Shown here piece after piece: positions 45,103 through 54,053 of a stretch of 64,000 nt of DNA; the first letter of the stretch is position 1; every line of letters starts with the position of its first letter. The notes under the pieces were generated by a model. The model did no database searches. It was not told where the DNA came from and worked only from the letters and a program-made list of their open reading frames with translations. The stretch is from positions 124,001-188,000 of the forward strand of contig NZ_FQXS01000004.1 in assembly GCF_900130015.1 (NCBI RefSeq), given 5' to 3'. The position numbers and the translations under genes were made by a program. The DNA comes from Desulfofustis glycolicus DSM 9705. Lineage in GTDB: Bacteria > Desulfobacterota > Desulfobulbia > Desulfobulbales > Desulfocapsaceae.

Positions 45103-45472
45103 TACGATGGAAAAACTGGTCGAGCAGGTGCAGGGCCTCGTTTCCTTCAAAGATCAGACCGAGGTCGGTGATCTGGTGCTGATTATCGCCCATAGCCCGC
45201 AGCTGATGATGTACGCGCAGGTATCATCGATCGAGCGAGATCGATCGAAGCGCGACGAATGGTGGATCATCGGTCTCACATTTCTCACCGTACCGCTGCA
45301 AAAGGCGGTCTGGACGCTTCGAACAGACCAGATGACCGGCCGGGAAATCTTCACCATGGGCGGCGAAAAACGCTTTTTCAAGGCCGTTGATCTCAATGGT
45401 GAGAACCAAGATAAAGCGGAGTTGAAAAAGAAGCCCTCCCGTACCGGAAAAGAATTGAAACGAATAAAATGA
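45092..45472 (+). CDS. Hypothetical protein, 126 residues
   Basis: An unrecognised cytoplasmic protein: acidic N-terminus, a beta-rich middle (GDLVLIIAHSPQLMMYAQVS, WWIIGLTFLTVPLQKAVW) and a lysine-rich tail (KKKPSRTGKELKRIK). The 11-base overlap with the anchored protein upstream makes co-translation and a shared function likely. The 115 bases to thiL hold no gene. Confidence 0.7.
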   Translation: MENDTMEKLVEQVQGLVSFKDQTEVGDLVLIIAHSPQLMMYAQVSSIERDRSKRDEWWIIGLTFLTVPLQKAVWTLRTDQMTGREIFTMGGEKRFFKAVDLNGENQDKAELKKKPSRTGKELKRIK

Positions 45473-45587
45473 ATCCTTCTTGTCTTTTTCCGTTTCCGCC
45501 TATCCCGTCAGCACACCCCGTTACCCTTGCCGAGATCCCGGCGATGACTAACGGCCTGGCTGCCAAACACAGGGGGAGGTAACAACG

Positions 45588-46598
45588 ATGCCCGCACACT
45601 GGTCGGAATTGGATCTCATCAAGCATTTCGCCGGTTCATGCCGGATTGATAAAAAACAGCTGATCAAGGGGATCGGTGACGATTGCGCTGTTCTTCATCC
45701 CGCCGGTGACGAGGCCTGGGTACTGACCACCGATATGCTGGTCGACACGGTCCACTTCGACACCAGCTGGCATCCCGCCTTCCAACTCGGCCGGAAATGC
45801 TTGGCTGTCAATCTGAGCGACATTGCTGCGATGGGAGCAACTCCCCACTCTGTGATGCTGTCCGTAGCCCTCCCCGATACCATTGAAACGGTTTGGCTGG
45901 AGCAATGGCTGCAGGGACTGGCCTCGATGATCGATGAATTCGATTGTGCCTTGATCGGCGGGGACACGGTCCGCGGGGCACAATTAACCATCTCGATCAC
46001 CGCCCTCGGCACGACCGCCAGAAACCGCGTCATCCTGCGCAGTACCGCAGGACCGGGTGATACCATCTTTGTCAGCGGTTACCTGGGATCGGCGGCGGCG
46101 GGACTACTGTTCTGCCGGGACAAAGCAGCACTGCCGGCCGTCGACGAGCAACTCAAGGCACCGTTTATCAAGCGGCATCTCGATCCCTCTCCCGATGTTT
46201 TCTGCGGTTCGTTGCTGGCTCAAAGCGGACTGGTTACGGCCATGCAGGATCTTTCCGACGGCCTGGCCACCGATTTAGCCCATATTGCCGAGCAGAGTCA
46301 TCTTGCGGCAATCGTTGATGCCGAACGGTTACCGGGGCATCCGGATCTGGCACAGGTCTGCCGCTTGCTGGAGCGCTCTCCTATCGACCTGCAGGTGGCC
46401 GGTGGGGACGACTACCACCTCGTATTTACCGTGAAAAGAGGAGCCGAGCAGGAACTGATCGACTATCTGGCCCGTCATGACGGTCCGCCCATCTACAAGA
46501 TCGGCCGGACGGAGCCGGGTTCGGGCGTACACCTGCTGCACGACGGCGAATCAAGCGATATCGCCTTCCGTGGATTTCAACACCATGGCAATGATTAG
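45588..46598 (+). CDS. thiL: Thiamine-monophosphate kinase
   Basis: Phosphorylates thiamine monophosphate to the active diphosphate. The 336-residue PurM-like protein has the metal-binding IGDDCAVL (Asp31, Asp32), LTTDMLVDTVHFD, LAVNLSDIAAMGA and IGGDTVRG motifs and a late LSDGLATDL. ATG 45588 follows GGGGGAGG by 10 bases. No TPP riboswitch seen. It faces the dCMP deaminase gene, with a hairpin-forming repeat in the 48-base gap. Confidence 0.95.
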   Translation: MPAHWSELDLIKHFAGSCRIDKKQLIKGIGDDCAVLHPAGDEAWVLTTDMLVDTVHFDTSWHPAFQLGRKCLAVNLSDIAAMGATPHSVMLSVALPDTIETVWLEQWLQGLASMIDEFDCALIGGDTVRGAQLTISITALGTTARNRVILRSTAGPGDTIFVSGYLGSAAAGLLFCRDKAALPAVDEQLKAPFIKRHLDPSPDVFCGSLLAQSGLVTAMQDLSDGLATDLAHIAEQSHLAAIVDAERLPGHPDLAQVCRLLERSPIDLQVAGGDDYHLVFTVKRGAEQELIDYLARHDGPPIYKIGRTEPGSGVHLLHDGESSDIAFRGFQHHGND

Positions 46599-46603
46599 CA
46601 ACA

Positions 46604-46640
46604 GGGGAGCTTGAAAATTCGGAATTTTGTTCAAAATTCC
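46604..46640 (+). repeat. Solo end of the dispersed repeat, also a terminator-like hairpin
   Basis: GGGGAGCTTGAAAATTCGGA and the following 14 bases match the reverse complement of 50833-50866, the right end of repeat copy B, with few changes. Within it GGAATTTT-GTTC-AAAATTCC (46621-46640) is a perfect 8-bp hairpin. It fills the gap between two convergent genes (thiL and dCMP deaminase), so it may serve as a bidirectional terminator. Confidence 0.6.
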
Positions 46641-46646
46641 CAACAA

Positions 46647-47147
46647 TCAATCGACAGCAAAGTGCAGTGCAATATCGAGTCGTTGAGGAGTAAAACGACG
46701 ATAGCTTACCCCGGCCAGGTCGAGCATTCGCTTGGCCGCCTTGACCTGGTCTGTTTCGTGATACTTATCGGACAAGTAGATAATCTCGCCGATTCCCGAT
46801 TGAATGATCACCTTGGTGCACTCGTTGCATGGAAAGAGGCCGACATAGATGCGACAACCGGTCAGGTCGGTGGAAATCGCGTTTAGCACGGCGTTGAGTT
46901 CGGCGTGACAGACGTAGGGATATTTGGTGGTAAGAAACGCTCCTTGCCGATTCCATGGTAGCTCATCGTCGGAGCAACCGATCGGAAACCCGTTGTAACC
47001 GACACCGACAATCTTGTTCTGGCGGCTGGCGATACAGGCACCGACCTGCGTGTTCGGGTCTTTGCTCCGCTCAGCGGAAAGCAGGGCGACTGCCATAAAA
47101 TATTCATCCCAGGACAGGTAATCCTGGCGTTTTTTGGTATCTTTCAT
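46647..47147 (-). CDS. dCMP deaminase
   Basis: Zinc deaminase of 166 residues making dUMP from dCMP. Zinc ligands His81, Cys107 and Cys110 and catalytic Glu83 are in CHAELNAV and [15 protein letters not shown] and [16 protein letters not shown] are the ComEB/dCMP deaminase signatures. Its ATG at 47147 lies 1 base after the stop of the upstream hydrolase; the frame stays open to 47264 but there overlaps that gene. Confidence 0.94.
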   Translation of the reverse strand: MKDTKKRQDYLSWDEYFMAVALLSAERSKDPNTQVGACIASRQNKIVGVGYNGFPIGCSDDELPWNRQGAFLTTKYPYVCHAELNAVLNAISTDLTGCRIYVGLFPCNECTKVIIQSGIGEIIYLSDKYHETDQVKAAKRMLDLAGVSYRRFTPQRLDIALHFAVD

Positions 47148-47148
47148 G

Positions 47149-48006
47149 TCAATTGTGGCTCTGCCCCTCCTGCTTGAAACGCCTGCGGCGCTGCCGCCAG
47201 GTGTTGGTACCGGTGACCCCGTCAACGAATTGTCTGATGGCCGCAAAATAAAGACTGCCGGCAACGGCCATCAGGGAATTGTGATCGGCTCCCGGGACTA
47301 CTTGAAACTGTTTATTGCGGGCACCGCTTTCCGCCTGCAGCACCTCAGCTTCAGCCACCGGGATTATCTGATCTCGGGCACCGTGCAGGATCAAGGTCGG
47401 CAGTTCGATAGCGGTGATCTTGGCGCGATTGTTGAAGCATTCATCTTCGGTGATGGAGAGTTCGCGACACGGGCAGCCGAGCGACTCGAGAAGGGGCAGG
47501 GCGTCGGCAAAGCCGCTTTCGATGATCAGCGCTTTGATATCGGCGGAACGGTGATAGGCCAGATCGATGGCACTGACGGAGCCGAGTGAACGCCCCATGA
47601 CCAGCAGCGGCCCGGTAAACGACTGGGCAAGGCACCACAGCTGTACGCTGTCGAAGACGGCGCCACTGTCCTGTATCATTGCCGTGACCGACGGCTCTCC
47701 CGAACTCCAGCCATAACCACGGTACGAGGCGATCACGAAATTGAGGCCGACAGCGGTGAAAGAGCTGCCGGTACCATCGTAATCGCTTACGGTCTCCCCG
47801 TTACCGTGAAAAAAGAGGATTGTCGGCGCACTGCTGTCGCTGACATGGCACCGACAACCGAGCCGGGACCGGCCGTCAGCCGCTGTAACGTCAAGATCGA
47901 CGGCGCCGGCCGGTGGCGCATTGCGCGGCTCCCGCCGAGGAAAAAACAACGCTGCACTGACCCGTGGATGATCCAGTCGGGTGGTCGTCTGATAAGGCTC
48001 TGTCAT
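47149..48006 (-). CDS. Alpha/beta hydrolase
   Basis: A 285-residue serine hydrolase from the ATG at 48006 (an in-frame ATG at 48063 falls in the tRNA terminator and is unlikely). The oxyanion motif [12 protein letters not shown], nucleophile Ser140 in GRSLGS, Asp212 in HGARDQIIP and His242 in GADHNS complete the triad. It resembles the BEM46/YqiA-like group; the substrate is unknown. Translationally linked to dCMP deaminase. Confidence 0.87.
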   Translation of the reverse strand: MTEPYQTTTRLDHPRVSAALFFPRREPRNAPPAGAVDLDVTAADGRSRLGCRCHVSDSSAPTILFFHGNGETVSDYDGTGSSFTAVGLNFVIASYRGYGWSSGEPSVTAMIQDSGAVFDSVQLWCLAQSFTGPLLVMGRSLGSVSAIDLAYHRSADIKALIIESGFADALPLLESLGCPCRELSITEDECFNNRAKITAIELPTLILHGARDQIIPVAEAEVLQAESGARNKQFQVVPGADHNSLMAVAGSLYFAAIRQFVDGVTGTNTWRQRRRRFKQEGQSHN

Positions 48007-48053
48007 GGTTGGTGATTGTGGTGAAAGGTTGCTGGAAAGGGGGTGGTGCCGGC

Positions 48054-48107
48054 AAAAAAGCAAGCGGAAGATGCTCCCGGCACACTCGACCGGGCGCGTC
48101 TTCCGCT
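48054..48107 (-). terminator. Terminator of tRNA-His
   Basis: On the minus strand AGCGGAAGA pairs with TCTTCCGCT, an inner GC-rich stem (CCCGG/CCGGG) extends it, and TTGCTTTTTT follows. It starts 8 bases after the tRNA CCA. Confidence 0.88.
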
Positions 48108-48114
48108 ATAACGA

Positions 48115-48192
48115 TGGGGTGAGTGAGGGGATTCGAACCCCCGACCTTCTGGGCCACAACCAGATACTCTAACCGTCTGAGCTACACTCACC
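48115..48192 (-). tRNA. tRNA-His (GTG anticodon)
   Basis: A full cloverleaf of 78 bases including the encoded CCA. The acceptor stem is GTGAGTG/CACTCAC with the histidine-specific extra G(-1) opposite C73. The anticodon loop is TTGTGGC (anticodon GTG) on a TCTGG/CCAGA stem, and the T arm is GGGGG-TTCGAAT-CCCCT. The D arm reads GCTCAGACGGTTAGAGT. Confidence 0.97.
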
Positions 48193-48257
48193 ATGAGGAT
48201 ATAACCGTTAAGAGACGCACGATATACCCGCAACGAACTCTTTTTTCAAGATGAAAA

Positions 48258-48908
48258 TCAAAACTCCCGTTTGCAGTGCATGCAGGTGCGAGCCTGCGCC
48301 TTGATGATTTCCATACACTGGGGGCACTCTTTTTTGTAGTTGTTTTCGAGCAATTGCTTGATCGCCATGTTGCAGTCAGAGGCCAACGACAGATCACGAA
48401 AGTGATGGTTGCGAATCGGATCGATGCAACTCAGATCATTAAGGCTGACCAGCAGGGAAATAGCCCGCTTACGACTGCTCAGAGAAGCTGCTTCATCGAC
48501 GATCAGGGCCAGGACCGGTGCGAGATTGCCCTGTTCGACACAGGTATCGAGAGCGGCCACTGCCTGCTTTTCTTTCTGATACCGCTCATTCTGCGCTTCA
48601 ACCACGGTCAGATCGATAACGCTACCCTTGAACGCATCGCTCGTCCCGACCATCATCACATTGGCCTCATCGCTCCCCGGCAATTGCATATAACGATACG
48701 AGGAATTATGCCCATATTGCTCGGCGATCTGTTTCCAGCCGTTGACGAACACCGGACACTCATCGTTGAGGCAGATATAGAGAACTTCCGAGCCCCAGCC
48801 TAAACCGTCACCAATATGGAATGGGGGGGCCTCGCAACAGCTCAGTTCGTTATGGCAGTGGGGACAGGCGGGAATATTTTCAAAATATCGACGATAATCT
48901 TTAATCAT
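48258..48908 (-). CDS. Zinc-ribbon protein of unknown function
   Basis: A 216-residue protein with two metal-binding modules. The N-terminal one has CPHCHNELSCCE with later CLNDECP; the C-terminal one is a zinc ribbon, CPQCMEII then CMHCKREF. Between them lies a helical repeat-like region (AALDTCVEQGNLAPVLALIV, SLSSRKRAISLLVSLND) recalling HEAT-type helices. Similar proteins occur in Desulfobacterota without assigned function. It stands alone between tRNA-His and the prephenate fusion gene. Confidence 0.78.
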   Translation of the reverse strand: MIKDYRRYFENIPACPHCHNELSCCEAPPFHIGDGLGWGSEVLYICLNDECPVFVNGWKQIAEQYGHNSSYRYMQLPGSDEANVMMVGTSDAFKGSVIDLTVVEAQNERYQKEKQAVAALDTCVEQGNLAPVLALIVDEAASLSSRKRAISLLVSLNDLSCIDPIRNHHFRDLSLASDCNMAIKQLLENNYKKECPQCMEIIKAQARTCMHCKREF

Positions 48909-48969
48909 GAGACTCCTGTTTCTTGCAGTTTTGATTTCTCAGTAATCCGTAATAACAACCCGGCTCACT

Positions 48970-50664
48970 CTAATCACCCTTGAAGCCGATGTCACTGAGT
49001 ACGGCATCGACAGCCCGTGCCTGGCGCATTTTGTTCTTCAGGAAAAACGGTGGCATGGCTTGTTTATTTTCTGCTATGATCTCACAGAGCTGGTCTATCC
49101 GGCTATGCTGCGCAAGGTTGGCGATCTGTTGCAAATGAGTGATGAAACTGGCAACAATTTTTTCTCCCTGCCCTCCGGTCGCCATAATTTCCGCGTAGGT
49201 TCGCGGATTCTGGTTATGCACACGGGCCATGGACAGAACGCCGTAGAGTGAGGTGAGGGTGGAATGTGTGTCGATATCGGAAAAATCGATCCGATGCTCG
49301 GCAAGAGTCATCGCCAGCGCTACCGAAATCGCCGTCGGCAATTTCTGGCTGACCCCCATCAGAGTGTCATGTTTTTCGGGACTATCGAGATGGATCTCGG
49401 CCCCGTACTTATAGAGGAACGACTCGAATTCGCTGCACAAACTGCCGCTTTTTCTGGTTCTGACCACTGCGACATTCTTGTCTTTCATCGTTGCCGCCTG
49501 CGGTCCCCAGAGATTGTGCACGAGCATCACTTCAACTCCGGTTGCGGTCGTCTCCAGTGCCGTCTGCAGCGGGGATTCCGACTCGCCGGCCAGAAGAATG
49601 AGCGCCTGCCCGTCGCGGAGCAAGCCGCCGTATTGACGGATCATGGCCGCAGTCACCGAAATCGGTACACAGATCAATACGACGTCAACCCGTTCGATCA
49701 TCTCCTCAGGGCGAAGGGTACTCGTCCTGCCACAGACGATGGTCTGATATCCCTCTCCCCGCAGCTTCTCTGCAAACCAGGCAGTCATCGCGCCGGAACC
49801 TATAAAGCCGAAGGTCTTGATCCGCTTGATCCGCATATCAACCCGGGGAAAGGAGCCGAGAATTTTCAGGCTCTGTTTAACCTGAATCACCTTGTTCTCG
49901 ATATAGGTGAGTGCTTCCTCTACCATCGGTGACTGCTGGTGGCCTTCGACCTCCAGGTAAATCTGCAGTTTCTGCGTCTTGATATCATTTTCCGAGCGAA
50001 GATCGAGAATGTTGATGCCGCGTCTGGTAAATTCGTTGAGGATATCGACAAGCAGGCCGACCCGGTCCGCCAAGGGTCGGGTCATGATGGCTGTGGCGTC
50101 GTAGCCTGTTTGGGCTGCGGAGTACCGGCCTATTACCGCAAATCGCGTCCGGTTATAAGGGGCAAGTTCACGGGCTATGAGGGAGAGGCCGGCGCGATTG
50201 ATGACCTCTTCGGTATCGATCAATACCTGATGTTCATGGCATTTATCCCGCATATCAAGAGCGGCAGCCTCAAGATCGCGAACGGAGACGAGCGTCGCGT
50301 CCGGCATATGCTGGGAGATAAATTCTTCGCACTGACGAAAAACCGTGCTTCTGCCGATGATGGTCCGTACCTGGTCGAGTCGCTGATCGCTGCGTATGCC
50401 GCCGAGAGAGACATTGATCGGCAGCACCACATTATCGATCCAGTGCCCTTGTTCCAACCCCTCGAGTACACGAAAATACTCCCGAACTTCTCCTTCTCGG
50501 GTATTATAAACGGGAACGAAGGCGAAATCGGCTCGGCCGTCGCTCAAAGCCGCAATAAGGTCGGGAATATGATTGTACAGGAGAACCGTCGCCTGCGGAT
50601 CGTATTGCCTGGCAGCCTGATAACCATCGGATCCTTGCGGTCCGAGCGTGGCGATAACGGTCAT
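48970..50664 (-). CDS. Prephenate dehydratase-like / ACT / prephenate dehydrogenase fusion
   Basis: A 564-residue fusion. Residues 1-180 match prephenate dehydratase, ending in the catalytic Thr-Arg-Phe (NRTRFAVIGR, 173-175). About 196-270 is an ACT domain, but the usual ESRP phenylalanine site reads RSEND. From about 284 a TyrA domain begins (FGFIGSGAMTAWFAEKL) with the His of HNLWGP. One chain may thus feed both phenylalanine and tyrosine, or the dehydratase part may be regulatory. Chorismate mutase is absent. ATG 50664 is chosen because the longer frame (to 50769) enters repeat copy B. Confidence 0.82.
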   Translation of the reverse strand: MTVIATLGPQGSDGYQAARQYDPQATVLLYNHIPDLIAALSDGRADFAFVPVYNTREGEVREYFRVLEGLEQGHWIDNVVLPINVSLGGIRSDQRLDQVRTIIGRSTVFRQCEEFISQHMPDATLVSVRDLEAAALDMRDKCHEHQVLIDTEEVINRAGLSLIARELAPYNRTRFAVIGRYSAAQTGYDATAIMTRPLADRVGLLVDILNEFTRRGINILDLRSENDIKTQKLQIYLEVEGHQQSPMVEEALTYIENKVIQVKQSLKILGSFPRVDMRIKRIKTFGFIGSGAMTAWFAEKLRGEGYQTIVCGRTSTLRPEEMIERVDVVLICVPISVTAAMIRQYGGLLRDGQALILLAGESESPLQTALETTATGVEVMLVHNLWGPQAATMKDKNVAVVRTRKSGSLCSEFESFLYKYGAEIHLDSPEKHDTLMGVSQKLPTAISVALAMTLAEHRIDFSDIDTHSTLTSLYGVLSMARVHNQNPRTYAEIMATGGQGEKIVASFITHLQQIANLAQHSRIDQLCEIIAENKQAMPPFFLKNKMRQARAVDAVLSDIGFKGD

Positions 50665-51088
50665 GGTTGCTGATTCCTGTCGTTTCCCGGGCCGTTCGAT
50701 TTTGCCCGGCAATGAATTGAAAGGGAACCTTGAAAAATTGTCATTTCGCCCAATCTCATCGTTGCGCATTCAAATTTTATCCTCGGAATATCATAGATAT
50801 GCCTGCGGTAAAATTTTCTTGTGCGCCTCGATCTTGAACGAAATTCCGATTTTTTCAAGCTCCCCGAAAGATGGTGCGGTGCCCGGCAGATGCCGGTATG
50901 GCAACAGATGGCGCAACGTGTCAAAAATATCTTTTCGGTTACATTTAGGCAATAGCTATTCGGAGCAACGCCCGGCAATACCGGGCAGGTGAACCTGTGC
51001 TAGCATTATTGCTATAACCGGTGACGCTGGTTTTTCAGATGTTTCTCTTTCTTTCATCTCATCGACAAGGACGTTCCAACAATCGCTC
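50665..51088. other. Intergenic region with repeat copy B
   Basis: No gene is supportable in these 424 bases between divergent genes. Besides the repeat there are two tight palindromes, CCGGCA-GA-TGCCGG near 50883 and GCCCGG-CAATA-CCGGGC near 50980. Confidence 0.5.
50728..50863 (+). repeat. Dispersed inverted-end repeat, copy B
   Basis: A 136-base counterpart of 5789-5923, same orientation, one indel apart in length. Its ends are inverted relative to each other: CTTGAAAAATTGTCATTTCG on the left resembles the reverse complement of CGAAATTCCGATTTTTTCAAG on the right in most positions. No coding frame. It sits just upstream of the prephenate fusion gene. Confidence 0.7.
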
Positions 51089-54043
51089 ATGATCGACAAA
51101 TCACCTCTGACCAGGTATGTGGAGGAATTGTGCGCCTCGCCAAAATTTTCCCCGCAGATCGTCTGCCACCGACTCTTGCCGGGCAGCGACGCACGCACCG
51201 CCCCCCTCCGACAGCCGCTTTCGGAGGCCATTGTCGACGGCTTGCGCCGGCAGGGCATAGAGCGGCTCTACGCCCACCAGGTCGAAGCTATGAACGCCTT
51301 TCGAGCCGGCCACGACCTAATTGTCGCCACGCCGACGGCCTCGGGGAAAAGCCTGATCTACAATCTGCCGGTAGTGCAAACCTGCCTCGCCGAACCGTCG
51401 GCCCACGCCCTCTATCTCTTCCCGCTCAAAGCGCTGGCCCAAGATCAGGCTCGGACCCTGGCACAACTTTCCGCGGCAATTATCGGCGATACGACGGTTC
51501 ACGGTACCCCCCGCTTCGTATCGATCTATGACGGTGATACGACGACCGCTGAGCGGGCACGAATGAGAAAACAGCCGCCGCCGGTGCTGGTTACCAATCC
51601 GGATATGCTCCATCTCTCCCTGCTGCCATACCACGACAGTTGGAGTTCATTTTTCAAAGGATTGCGCATAATCGTCATTGACGAAGTCCATGTCTATCGT
51701 GGTCTTTTCGGCGCCCACCTGGCCTGGGTACTGCGTCGACTGAAACGCATCGCCGCTCATTACGGGGCATCCCCGCGTTTTATCATGCTCTCGGCAACGA
51801 TCGGCAACCCCGGTCAACTCGCCGAGAAACTGATCGGTCGACAGCCTGCCGTGATAGATCGCTGCGGCGCACCGGCGGAAGAGAAAGATATGCTCTTCAT
51901 CAACCCTTGGGACAGCGCCGCGCACACCGCCAGCCAATTGTTGGAAACCGCATTGAAACGGGGACTGCGGACCATCGTTTACACAAAATCGCGAAAAATG
52001 ACCGAGTTGATCACCGTCTGGACCAAACCGCGACTCGGCGCTCTGGCAGCCAGACTCACTTCCTATCGAGCCGGTTTTCTCCCCGAGGATCGGCGGGCAA
52101 TCGAGAGGCAGCTGGCGGACGGTACCCTGCTCGGTGTCATATCCACGTCGGCGCTGGAACTGGGCATCGATATCGGCGATCTCGATCTCTGCATCCTGGT
52201 CGGCTATCCCGGATCGGTGATGGCAACCTGGCAACGCAGTGGCCGGGTCGGCAGAAGAGGGCACCGCTCCGCCGTCATCATGATCGGTGGAGAAGACGCG
52301 CTTGACCAGTATTTCATGCTGCATCCAGACGATTTCTTCAATCGGCCGCCGGAACACGCCGCTCTTGATCCGCTCAATTCACGGATCACTCGGCAACATC
52401 TGCACTGTGCCGCCGCCGAAATTCCGCTCGAGCAAGATGAGCCGTTGCTGCGCTGCTGCCACCAGATTCGCCGGGCAGTCGATGAGCTGACCGAGGCCGG
52501 CACGCTGCTGCGCGACGGTGACGGCCACCGCTGGCACGCCAGCAGGAAGCGCCCGCAACGCCAATTCGACCTGCGCGGCGGCGGCGTCAAGCTGTCGATC
52601 ATTCACCGACACACCGGCGAGATCATCGGCGAGATCGATGCCGGTCGGGCCTTGCACGATGCGCATCCCGGCGCCATCTACCTGCATCAGACGAAAACGC
52701 TGCTGGTTGTCGATCTCAACCTGAGCGGGCAAGAGGTGCTCGTCGAGGAGAGTAAACCGACCTATTATACCAGGCCGACGGTAACGAAAGAGACGGAGAT
52801 ACTCTCCCGCCTTGCCAGCAAATCGGTGTGCGGCATACGAGCCAATTGGGGCACGTTGAGGGTCACCGAGCAGGTCAGCGGGTTTCGGAAAATCCAGCAA
52901 TTTACCGGCAAGACGATCGCCACCATGATGCTCGACTTGCCGCCACAGACCATCGAGACGGAAGGGCTGTGGCTTGATCTGCCGCCTGCCTGCAAGCAGC
53001 TGCTGGAGGATAAGCAGATGCACTTTATGGGTGCCATCCATGCCGTCGAGCACGCGCTGATCGCCATGTTCCCATTGCTGATCCTGTGCGACAGAAACGA
53101 TATCGGCGGCATTTCCTGCCCCTATCACGAACAGACCGGGCAGTCGTCAATTTTCATCTATGACGGCTACGCCGGTGGTGCCGGTCTTGCCGCCCAGGCC
53201 TACGAGCTGATCGAAGCATTGCTCGAGCAGACAGAGCGCTGCGTGGTTGACTGCCCCTGCGAGACCGGTTGCCCCAGCTGTGTCCATTCACCCCGGTGCG
53301 GGTCGGGAAACCGGCCGATCGATAAAGAAGCGGCCCGCTTCCTGCTGCAGGCCATCAAGCAGGACCGATTTCAGCTGGAAACCGACGCTGTCGGGGACAC
53401 GGCGGTTTATCTACCTCGTCCGGTAGTGCGGCAGCGCGCTACCGACGCAGCGGGGGGGCGCGGTCGTGCCGCCTTACCGGCACACTTTTGCGTCTTTGAT
53501 CTGGAAACGAAACGTGCGGCGACGGAGGTAGGAGGCTGGCATAATGCCGACAGGATGGGAATGTCGGTCGGCGTGGTCTACGATTCGAAACTCGACGGGT
53601 TTGCCACCTATCTGGAAGACGAGGTCAACGATTTGATCGACCACCTGGCGAGCGCCTCGGTGATTGTCGGCTTCAACATCCTCGCCTTCGATTACCGGGT
53701 ACTGGCCGGCATCTCCGGAAGGCAGCTCTATGACCGGCCGTCATTGGACCTGCTCAAGTTGATTCAGGAGCAACTCGGCTACCGGCTCAGCCTCAACCGT
53801 CTTGCCGAACAGACCCTCGGGCGTCCCAAGTCGGCCGATGGCCTGCAGGCCCTACGGTGGTATAAACAGGGCAGAATTGACGAAATAGTCACATATTGCC
53901 GGGAAGATGTGGCGTTGACTCGAGACCTGCTGCTCTTCGCGTTGGACAACGGCTACCTGTTGTTCACCAACAAGGCCGGCTCGACAGTACGCCTGCCGCT
54001 GGCTTGCGACGCGGCACTGGTCGCCCTGTTATCGCGGACCTGA
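51089..54043 (+). CDS. MrfA-type DEAH helicase fused to MrfB-type exonuclease
   Basis: A 984-residue fusion. Residues 1-770 are a YprA/MrfA helicase: Walker A 80-88 (ATPTASGKS), DEVH at 198-201, STSALELGIDIG and QRSGRVGRRG in motifs IV-VI, then a zinc module with Cys722, 724, 728, 731 and 737. From about 795 follows a DnaQ-like 3'-5' exonuclease of the YprB/MrfB type, with Asp804 and Glu806 (FDLETK), Asp868 (GFNILAFD) and Tyr936/Asp940 (YCREDV). In Bacillus subtilis MrfA and MrfB are separate proteins of one mitomycin repair pathway; here they are one chain. The ribosome site is weak. Confidence 0.9.
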   Translation: MIDKSPLTRYVEELCASPKFSPQIVCHRLLPGSDARTAPLRQPLSEAIVDGLRRQGIERLYAHQVEAMNAFRAGHDLIVATPTASGKSLIYNLPVVQTCLAEPSAHALYLFPLKALAQDQARTLAQLSAAIIGDTTVHGTPRFVSIYDGDTTTAERARMRKQPPPVLVTNPDMLHLSLLPYHDSWSSFFKGLRIIVIDEVHVYRGLFGAHLAWVLRRLKRIAAHYGASPRFIMLSATIGNPGQLAEKLIGRQPAVIDRCGAPAEEKDMLFINPWDSAAHTASQLLETALKRGLRTIVYTKSRKMTELITVWTKPRLGALAARLTSYRAGFLPEDRRAIERQLADGTLLGVISTSALELGIDIGDLDLCILVGYPGSVMATWQRSGRVGRRGHRSAVIMIGGEDALDQYFMLHPDDFFNRPPEHAALDPLNSRITRQHLHCAAAEIPLEQDEPLLRCCHQIRRAVDELTEAGTLLRDGDGHRWHASRKRPQRQFDLRGGGVKLSIIHRHTGEIIGEIDAGRALHDAHPGAIYLHQTKTLLVVDLNLSGQEVLVEESKPTYYTRPTVTKETEILSRLASKSVCGIRANWGTLRVTEQVSGFRKIQQFTGKTIATMMLDLPPQTIETEGLWLDLPPACKQLLEDKQMHFMGAIHAVEHALIAMFPLLILCDRNDIGGISCPYHEQTGQSSIFIYDGYAGGAGLAAQAYELIEALLEQTERCVVDCPCETGCPSCVHSPRCGSGNRPIDKEAARFLLQAIKQDRFQLETDAVGDTAVYLPRPVVRQRATDAAGGRGRAALPAHFCVFDLETKRAATEVGGWHNADRMGMSVGVVYDSKLDGFATYLEDEVNDLIDHLASASVIVGFNILAFDYRVLAGISGRQLYDRPSLDLLKLIQEQLGYRLSLNRLAEQTLGRPKSADGLQALRWYKQGRIDEIVTYCREDVALTRDLLLFALDNGYLLFTNKAGSTVRLPLACDAALVALLSRT

Positions 54044-54053
54044 AGCTGAGCGG

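Noticed and set aside
45473-45587. TPP riboswitch before thiL; preQ1 riboswitch before queD was also considered.
   Set aside because: No THI-box-like or preQ1-like conserved sequences are visible in either short upstream region.
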